From contig DIZT01000329.1 of the NCBI GenBank assembly GCA_002427975.1, forward strand, positions 1 to 5,606: 5,606 nt of DNA, written 5' to 3'. Both the position numbers and the translations under genes were made by a program. The DNA is from Micrococcaceae bacterium UBA6021. GTDB lineage: Bacteria > Actinomycetota > Actinomycetes > Actinomycetales > Micrococcaceae. Shown in pieces: positions 1 through 3,744 of this stretch; the stretch's first letter is position 1, and each line of letters opens with the position of its first letter. Below the pieces are notes generated by a model, which saw only the letters and a list, made by a program, of their open reading frames with translations, ran no database searches and was not told where the DNA came from.

Positions 1-672
1 TTCCTGTCGCCGTGCGTGCTGCCCCTGGTGCCCGGCTACCTGGGCTACGTCACCGGCCTGAGCGGCGTGGACCTGCAGAAGCAGAAGCGCGGCCGGATGC
101 TCGCGGGCATCGGGCTGTTTGTGCTGGGATTCTCGGTGATTTTTGTCCTGCTGGGCGGTGCGTTCGGGCAGCTCGGCACCCTGATCACCGGCTCGCAGAA
201 TGCCTGGATCACGCAACTGCTGGGGGTCCTGGTGATCCTCATGGGCGTGGTGTTCATGGGCGGTTTCGGCTGGCTGCAGCGTGATGCGAAGATCCACGCC
301 AAGCCACCGGCCGGCCTGTGGGGCGCGCCGTTGCTGGGCCTAACGTTCGGCCTGGGCTGGGCGCCGTGCATCGGCCCCACCTACTCCGCCGTCCAGCTCC
401 TGAGCCTGTCCGGCGGTTCCTCCGCAGCCAAGGGTGCCTTCCTGGCATTTGTCTACAGCCTGGGCCTGGGCATCCCGTTCCTTCTGATTGCCCTGGCAGT
501 GCGGCGCGGCATGGGCGTGATGTCATTCTTCCGCAAGCACCGCCTGGCCATCCAGCGGACCGGCGGCGGGATCCTAGTGGTGCTGGGCCTGCTGATGGCC
601 AGCGGCGTCTGGGGCGCCTGGGTCACCGGGCTGCAGTACTGGTTCCAAACCGATGTGAAGTTGCCGATCTGA
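1..672 (+). CDS. ccdA: Cytochrome c biogenesis protein CcdA (thiol-disulfide membrane transporter), 5'-truncated by the window edge
   Basis: CcdA is a DsbD-family integral membrane protein. It carries electrons from cytoplasmic thioredoxin across the membrane to an extracytoplasmic thioredoxin-like protein (ResA/TlpA) that reduces apocytochrome c. The window opens in frame inside the gene: the first visible residues are FLSPCVLPLVPGYLGYV, the classic first-cysteine motif (Cys codon 13-15). The partner cysteine lies in GLGWAPCIGPT (Cys codon 367-369). These are the family's redox-active pair. About five hydrophobic spans are visible, at roughly partial residues 37-58, 66-85, 103-130, 140-163 and 184-205. 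The 223 visible residues against roughly 235-250 for the family suggest that only the N-terminal 20-30 residues are missing. The GTG at 16 is internal, not a start. The stop TGA (670-672) overlaps the resB ATG by one base, so the two are probably translationally coupled. Family assignment is secure. Confidence 0.93.
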   Translation, partial: FLSPCVLPLVPGYLGYVTGLSGVDLQKQKRGRMLAGIGLFVLGFSVIFVLLGGAFGQLGTLITGSQNAWITQLLGVLVILMGVVFMGGFGWLQRDAKIHAKPPAGLWGAPLLGLTFGLGWAPCIGPTYSAVQLLSLSGGSSAAKGAFLAFVYSLGLGIPFLLIALAVRRGMGVMSFFRKHRLAIQRTGGGILVVLGLLMASGVWGAWVTGLQYWFQTDVKLPI

Positions 673-2393
673 TGAGCGAGCGCGTGAAAGCAAAAAAGAA
701 GTCCCCTGCACCCAATGCGGCAGCCAAAACAGAGGCGGCCCTTCCTGTCCTGGAGCCGGTGGAGATGCTGCGTTGGGCCTGGACCCAGCTGACCAGTATG
801 CGCACGGCGCTGTTCCTGCTGCTGCTCCTGGCTGTTGCCGCGGTGCCCGGCTCGCTGTTCCCGCAGCGCCCGATCAACCCCTCGATCGTCACCCAGTACA
901 TTAAGGACCACCCGGATTACGGCAAGCTGCTGGACAGCCTGCAGCTCTACGACGTCTACTCCTCGGCCTGGTTCTCAGCCATCTACATCCTGCTGTTCAT
1001 CTCGCTGATCGGCTGTGTGGTCCCGCGCGCCATCGCCCATTACAAGGCCATGCGCTCCCACCCGCCGCGGACCCCCAAACGGCTCTCCCGCCTCCCCGAG
1101 TACGGCACCCTGGTGGTTCCCGCCGACGCCGGCCTCCCGGCGTCGGACGCCATCCGCAGTGCCGCCGGGGTACTGAAGAAGCGCGGCTACCGCGTTGAGG
1201 TGAGGGACGACGACGGCGCGCGGCCGTCTTTGGGCGCCGAGCGCGGCTTCGCGAAGGAAGTGGGGAACCTGGTGTTTCACACGTCGCTGATCGGGGTGCT
1301 GGTGTCCGTGGCCGTCGGCGGCCTGCTCGGCTACAGCGGGCAGCGCATCCTGGTGGAGGGCGACACCTTCGTGAACACCCTGGTGGGCTACGACCAGTTC
1401 ACCCCCGGCACCAACTTCCAGTCCAGCCAGCTGCAGCCGTACTCCATCCAGCTGGACAAATTCGCCGTCACGTTCGACCGTGAATCCAAGGGGAAATTCG
1501 GCCAGCCCATTGACTTCACGGCGGACGTCACCACCAAGGAAACCCCGGACTCGCCGGCCAAGCAGGAGGTCCTGAAGGTCAACGATCCGGTGAACCTCGG
1601 TGGCACCAGCGTCTACCTCACCGGCAACGGATATGCCCCCATGGTGACCATCCGCGACGGCGCCGGCAACGTGGCCATGCAGGGGCCCGTGGTGGCCAAG
1701 CTCCAGGGCGAGAACTACTACTCGTCCGTTGTCATCAAGGTCCCCGACGCGAGGCCCGCACAGCTCGGTTTCGTTGGCTTCTTCCTGCCCACGGCGTTTG
1801 TCACCGACGCAGGCGTGTCGTTCAGTGGCGATCCGGACCTGTTCAACCCGCAGCTGACCCTGAACTCCTATTACGGGGACCTCGGGCTGGATAAGGGTTC
1901 GCCGCAGAACGTCTTTGAACTCGATGTCAGTAAACTCACGCCGCTGAACGCCCGCAACCTGGCCGCCGGCGGCATAACCCTGGCTCCGGGCGGCACCTAC
2001 ACGCTTCCGGACGGCAAAGGCAGCATCAGCTTTGACGGCGTGAAGCGGTACGTGGGCGTGGACATCCACCACAACCCGGGCCAGCTCTACGCCCTCATCT
2101 TCGCGCTGCTGGCCGTGGCCGGCCTGGTCACCTCGCTCTACGTCAACCGGCGCCGCGTCTGGGTCCGCACCGGAACCCACAAGGACGGCCGGACCATGGT
2201 GGAGTACGGCCTCCTTGCCCGCGGGGAGGACCACCGGCTCGCCGCGGAAGCCGCAGCCGTCCGGAAGCTGCTGTCCGAAGAATGGCAGCTCGAGGCAGAA
2301 GATACCCAGCAAACTCCCAGCCGCCAGGGCGATAATGGCGCAGACTCCGTCACCACCCCAGCTGGCCCCACCGGGCCGAAAAAGGACCAGTAA
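672..2393 (+). CDS. resB: Cytochrome c biogenesis protein ResB (Ccs1), System II heme ligation complex subunit
   Basis: ResB (Ccs1) pairs with CcsB/CcsA to move heme to the outer face of the membrane and ligate it to apocytochrome c. The 573-residue product fits the usual 500-600. Spans are visible at about 44-63, 99-118, 200-222 and 471-491, with a large extracytoplasmic domain between the third and fourth. Family signatures are the N-terminal LFPQ just after span 1, DVYSSAWFSAIYILLF into LIGCVVPR at span 2, FHTSLIGVL at span 3 (H203, in the position of the conserved heme-associated histidine), and HHNPGQLY leading through span 4 into SLYVNRRRVWVR. The tail from about 530 is hydrophilic and variable. 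I chose ATG 672 because it overlaps the ccdA stop and begins a short Lys-rich cytoplasmic segment (MSERVKAKKK). Upstream sequence in this frame to position 318 is only a shadow of ccdA. No strong Shine-Dalgarno is seen, consistent with coupling to ccdA. The stop TAA (2391-2393) overlaps the ccsB ATG. Confidence 0.95.
   Translation: MSERVKAKKKSPAPNAAAKTEAALPVLEPVEMLRWAWTQLTSMRTALFLLLLLAVAAVPGSLFPQRPINPSIVTQYIKDHPDYGKLLDSLQLYDVYSSAWFSAIYILLFISLIGCVVPRAIAHYKAMRSHPPRTPKRLSRLPEYGTLVVPADAGLPASDAIRSAAGVLKKRGYRVEVRDDDGARPSLGAERGFAKEVGNLVFHTSLIGVLVSVAVGGLLGYSGQRILVEGDTFVNTLVGYDQFTPGTNFQSSQLQPYSIQLDKFAVTFDRESKGKFGQPIDFTADVTTKETPDSPAKQEVLKVNDPVNLGGTSVYLTGNGYAPMVTIRDGAGNVAMQGPVVAKLQGENYYSSVVIKVPDARPAQLGFVGFFLPTAFVTDAGVSFSGDPDLFNPQLTLNSYYGDLGLDKGSPQNVFELDVSKLTPLNARNLAAGGITLAPGGTYTLPDGKGSISFDGVKRYVGVDIHHNPGQLYALIFALLAVAGLVTSLYVNRRRVWVRTGTHKDGRTMVEYGLLARGEDHRLAAEAAAVRKLLSEEWQLEAEDTQQTPSRQGDNGADSVTTPAGPTGPKKDQ
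2381..2386 (+). promoter_or_regulatory. Shine-Dalgarno of ccsB
   Basis: AAAGGA lies 6 nt before ATG 2393, inside the last codons of resB. Together with the TAATG overlap it supports 2393 as the ccsB start and reinitiation or independent loading at that start. Confidence 0.6.
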
Positions 2394-3514
2394 TGCCCTT
2401 CGCCATCAACGAAACCATGGGCCAGTACAGCGAGCTGTTTATGCTGCTCGCCGCCGGCACGTACACCGTGGCCTTCATTGCCTTCGCCTGGGACCTCGCG
2501 AAGAGCAGCAAGGCGCTGCTCGCCATTGACCTGAAGGCGGCCGAGGCTGCCGGGACCAAGGTGCCCGCGATGGCCGGCGCAGGTGCATCCGCTGGCACTT
2601 CCGTTGGCGCGGCCGCAGCAGCGGACCGGGTGGAATCGCACCTGGCCGGACCGGTGGGACGGGCCGAGCGGCCGTCGTCGTCCGTTGCCAAACAGGGCGG
2701 CCCGGCTTCCGGGGCCGGGCAGACCGCCGACGCCGATATGCGCTATGCGGCGGAACGGCGCGTTCCGGCGCGCGTCGCCGTTGCCCTCACCGTCCTCGGT
2801 GTTTTGATCCACGCCGCCGGCGTGATCACGCGTGCCATCGGGTCCGGCCGCGTGCCGTGGGGCAACATGTATGAGTTCCTCACCACCGGCGCCTTCGTGG
2901 CCGTGGCGGTGTTCCTGCTGGTGCTGATCCGCCGTGACTTGCGCTTCCTGGGGACGTTTGTGGTGGGCCTTGCGATCATCATGCTGGTGGCCGCCTCGGT
3001 TGCCTACTGGACCCCCGTGGGCCACCTGGTTCCGGCGCTGCAGAGCTACTGGCTGGTCATCCACGTCTCCATTGCGGTTATGTCCTCGGCCCTGTTCACC
3101 CTCACATTCGCCATGTCCGCCCTGCAGCTGGTCCAGTCCCACCGGCAAAAGACGGTGGCTGCCGGCGGTGTGGACAAGCTTGGTTTCATGCGGTTGGTTC
3201 CCTCGGCCTTGAGCCTGGAAAACCTGTCTTACCGGATCAACGCCATCGCGTTCATCGGCTGGACCTTCACCCTGATGTTCGGTGCCATCTGGGCCGAAAA
3301 AGCATGGGGCCGGTTCTGGGGCTGGGACACCAAGGAAGTCTGGACTTTTGTGATCTGGGTGGTCTACGCAGGCTACCTGCACGCCCGCGCCACCCGCGGC
3401 TGGACCGGCACCCGCGCGGCCTGGCTCTCGATCGTCGGCTACCTCTGCGTGGTCTTCAATTTCACCATCGTCAACCAGTTCTTTAACGGTCTGCACTCCT
3501 ACTCGGGGCTCTGA
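2393..3514 (+). CDS. ccsB: Cytochrome c biogenesis protein CcsB/CcsA (ResC), heme-handling WWD-domain subunit
   Basis: This is the multi-spanning partner of ResB that binds heme and presents it for attachment to CXXCH sites on the outer side of the membrane. The diagnostic WWD signature is WGRFWGWDTKEVW at residues 305-317, followed by VVYAGYLHARATRGW. Candidate heme ligands are two flanking external histidines, H224 (WLVIHVSI) and H368 (LHSYSGL at the C terminus), and two transmembrane histidines, H140 (VLIHAAGV) and H330 (GYLHARA). Another conserved family stretch is RVPWGNMYEF after H140. A first span lies at about 13-32. It is followed by an unusually long Ala/Gly/Ser-rich, low-complexity hydrophilic stretch at about 36-120 before the conserved core begins. 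This helps explain the 373-residue length, somewhat above the roughly 320 of some actinobacterial relatives. It is the last gene of the operon; the next gene is 165 nt away. All key residues are present. Confidence 0.95.
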   Translation: MPFAINETMGQYSELFMLLAAGTYTVAFIAFAWDLAKSSKALLAIDLKAAEAAGTKVPAMAGAGASAGTSVGAAAAADRVESHLAGPVGRAERPSSSVAKQGGPASGAGQTADADMRYAAERRVPARVAVALTVLGVLIHAAGVITRAIGSGRVPWGNMYEFLTTGAFVAVAVFLLVLIRRDLRFLGTFVVGLAIIMLVAASVAYWTPVGHLVPALQSYWLVIHVSIAVMSSALFTLTFAMSALQLVQSHRQKTVAAGGVDKLGFMRLVPSALSLENLSYRINAIAFIGWTFTLMFGAIWAEKAWGRFWGWDTKEVWTFVIWVVYAGYLHARATRGWTGTRAAWLSIVGYLCVVFNFTIVNQFFNGLHSYSGL

Positions 3515-3587
3515 ACTGGGGTTTCTTAGGGTTTTCTCCGGCGGCATCGACGAGGGCTGTCCGATACGCCATTCGATGTACGAATAA

Positions 3588-3605
3588 GGCTGTCGCCGGA
3601 CAGCC
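3588..3605 (+). terminator. Compact 7-bp dyad/hairpin: possible ccsB terminator or an operator
   Basis: GGCTGTC, a 4-nt GCCG loop and GACAGCC form a perfect G+C-rich stem 74 nt after the ccsB stop. There is no T-tract after it, so a classical intrinsic terminator is not shown, although actinobacterial terminators often lack one. The dyad also sits where the -35 of the possible promoter below would lie, so a repressor or activator operator is an equally good reading. Confidence 0.35.
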
Positions 3606-3619
3606 GGTAATGCTACCTT
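3591..3619 (+). promoter_or_regulatory. Possible promoter of the Hsp70-like gene (extended -10)
   Basis: TGCTACCTT at 3611-3619 fits an extended -10 (TGn followed by TAnnnT). The hexamer 17 nt upstream (3591-3596, TGTCGC) is a poor -35, and it overlaps the 18-bp dyad. Transcription would begin near 3626, giving a leader of roughly 54 nt before ATG 3680 and leaving little room for the Shine-Dalgarno at 3624. This is a weak call based on the motif only. Confidence 0.25.
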
Positions 3620-3623
3620 GGTG

Positions 3624-3629
3624 GGAGGT
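3624..3629 (+). promoter_or_regulatory. Strong Shine-Dalgarno upstream of a short leader ORF
   Basis: GGAGGT (GGGAGGT from 3623) is a near-perfect anti-16S match. It is 7 nt from ATG 3637 and 4 nt from the in-frame GTG 3634. It is 50 nt from ATG 3680, too far to serve the Hsp70-like start directly. In the Hsp70 frame, TGA stops at 3635-3637 and 3638-3640 rule out an upstream extension that would use this site. Confidence 0.5.
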
Positions 3630-3636
3630 GTCCGTG

Positions 3637-3744
3637 ATGAAGCTCGCAGACAGCCCGCCGCATTGTTGCCGAGGTATCCATGGGCTATGTACTCGCCATA
3701 GATGTCGGAACCAGTTTCACAGCTGCCGCTATAATCCGCATTGA
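3637..3744 (+). CDS. Possible short leader ORF (35 aa, Cys/His-rich), overlapping the Hsp70-like gene out of frame
   Basis: I do not recognise this peptide. ATG 3637 follows GGAGGT at ideal spacing and opens a 35-codon frame ending at TGA 3742-3744, 62 nt inside the next gene. The product begins MKLADSPPHCCRGIHG and has five cysteines (10, 11, 18, 23, 30) and five histidines (9, 15, 21, 28, 35). From codon 15 onward it shares bases with the Hsp70-like gene in another frame, so part of this composition may be a by-product. The GACAGCC repeat at 3649-3655 lies in codons 5-7, so translation would disturb any hairpin that uses it. It could be a regulatory upstream ORF that modulates initiation at 3680, or a chance frame beside a chance Shine-Dalgarno. 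Confidence 0.3.
   Translation: MKLADSPPHCCRGIHGLCTRHRCRNQFHSCRYNPH
3671..3674 (+). promoter_or_regulatory. Shine-Dalgarno of the Hsp70-like gene
   Basis: GAGG sits 5 nt before ATG 3680. It is modest and close to the start, clearly weaker than the GGAGGT at 3624. ATG 3680 is still the only usable start, because the same frame has stops at 3635-3640 and no ATG, GTG or TTG between them and 3680. The nucleotide-binding motif also begins directly after it. Confidence 0.5.

Larger units (their letters stand above)
3555..3655. repeat. Four-copy GGCTGTC inverted/direct repeat set
   Basis: The 7-mer occurs as GGCTGTC at 3555-3561 and 3588-3594, and as its complement GACAGCC at 3599-3605 and 3649-3655. 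Longer pairings are a perfect 9-bp inverted repeat, 3555-3563 with 3597-3605, and a perfect 8-bp one, 3554-3561 with 3649-3656. Each forward copy can pair with either reverse copy, so the RNA could adopt mutually exclusive hairpins. As DNA, the copies could be half-sites for a regulator. The positions are read directly; the function is inferred. Confidence 0.6.
3515..3679 (+). other. Intergenic leader region between ccsB and the Hsp70-like gene
   Basis: This 165-nt non-coding stretch contains several overlapping signals, listed separately: four copies of a GGCTGTC 7-mer, an 18-bp dyad, a possible promoter, a strong Shine-Dalgarno and the start of a short ORF. Just after the ccsB stop there are two similar G/T-rich blocks, GGGTTTCT (3519-3526) and GGGTTTTCT (3529-3537), of unknown meaning. 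I see no typical intrinsic terminator with a T-run. I also found neither of the known Hsp70 control sites, CIRCE (HrcA) and HAIR (HspR). Confidence 0.7.

Noticed and set aside
318..671. N-terminal extension of resB to an upstream start at 318
   Set aside because: This stretch is ccdA read in another frame. The true ResB N terminus (Lys-rich segment, then span 1) follows ATG 672.
975..2312. A 445-codon open frame on the minus strand
   Set aside because: It is the antisense shadow of resB. It is rich in His, Gly, Val and Gln with no membrane spans or known motifs.
3555..3655. CRISPR array or mobile-element ends
   Set aside because: The repeats are only 7-9 bp, irregularly spaced and in both orientations. 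There are no transposase genes, target-site duplications or regular spacers.
3515..3679. CIRCE (HrcA) or HAIR (HspR) heat-shock operator
   Set aside because: I searched the leader for the CIRCE halves TTAGCACTC/GAGTGCTAA and the HAIR halves CTTGAGT/ACTCAAG and found neither. The dyad that is present (GGCTGTC/GACAGCC) differs from both.
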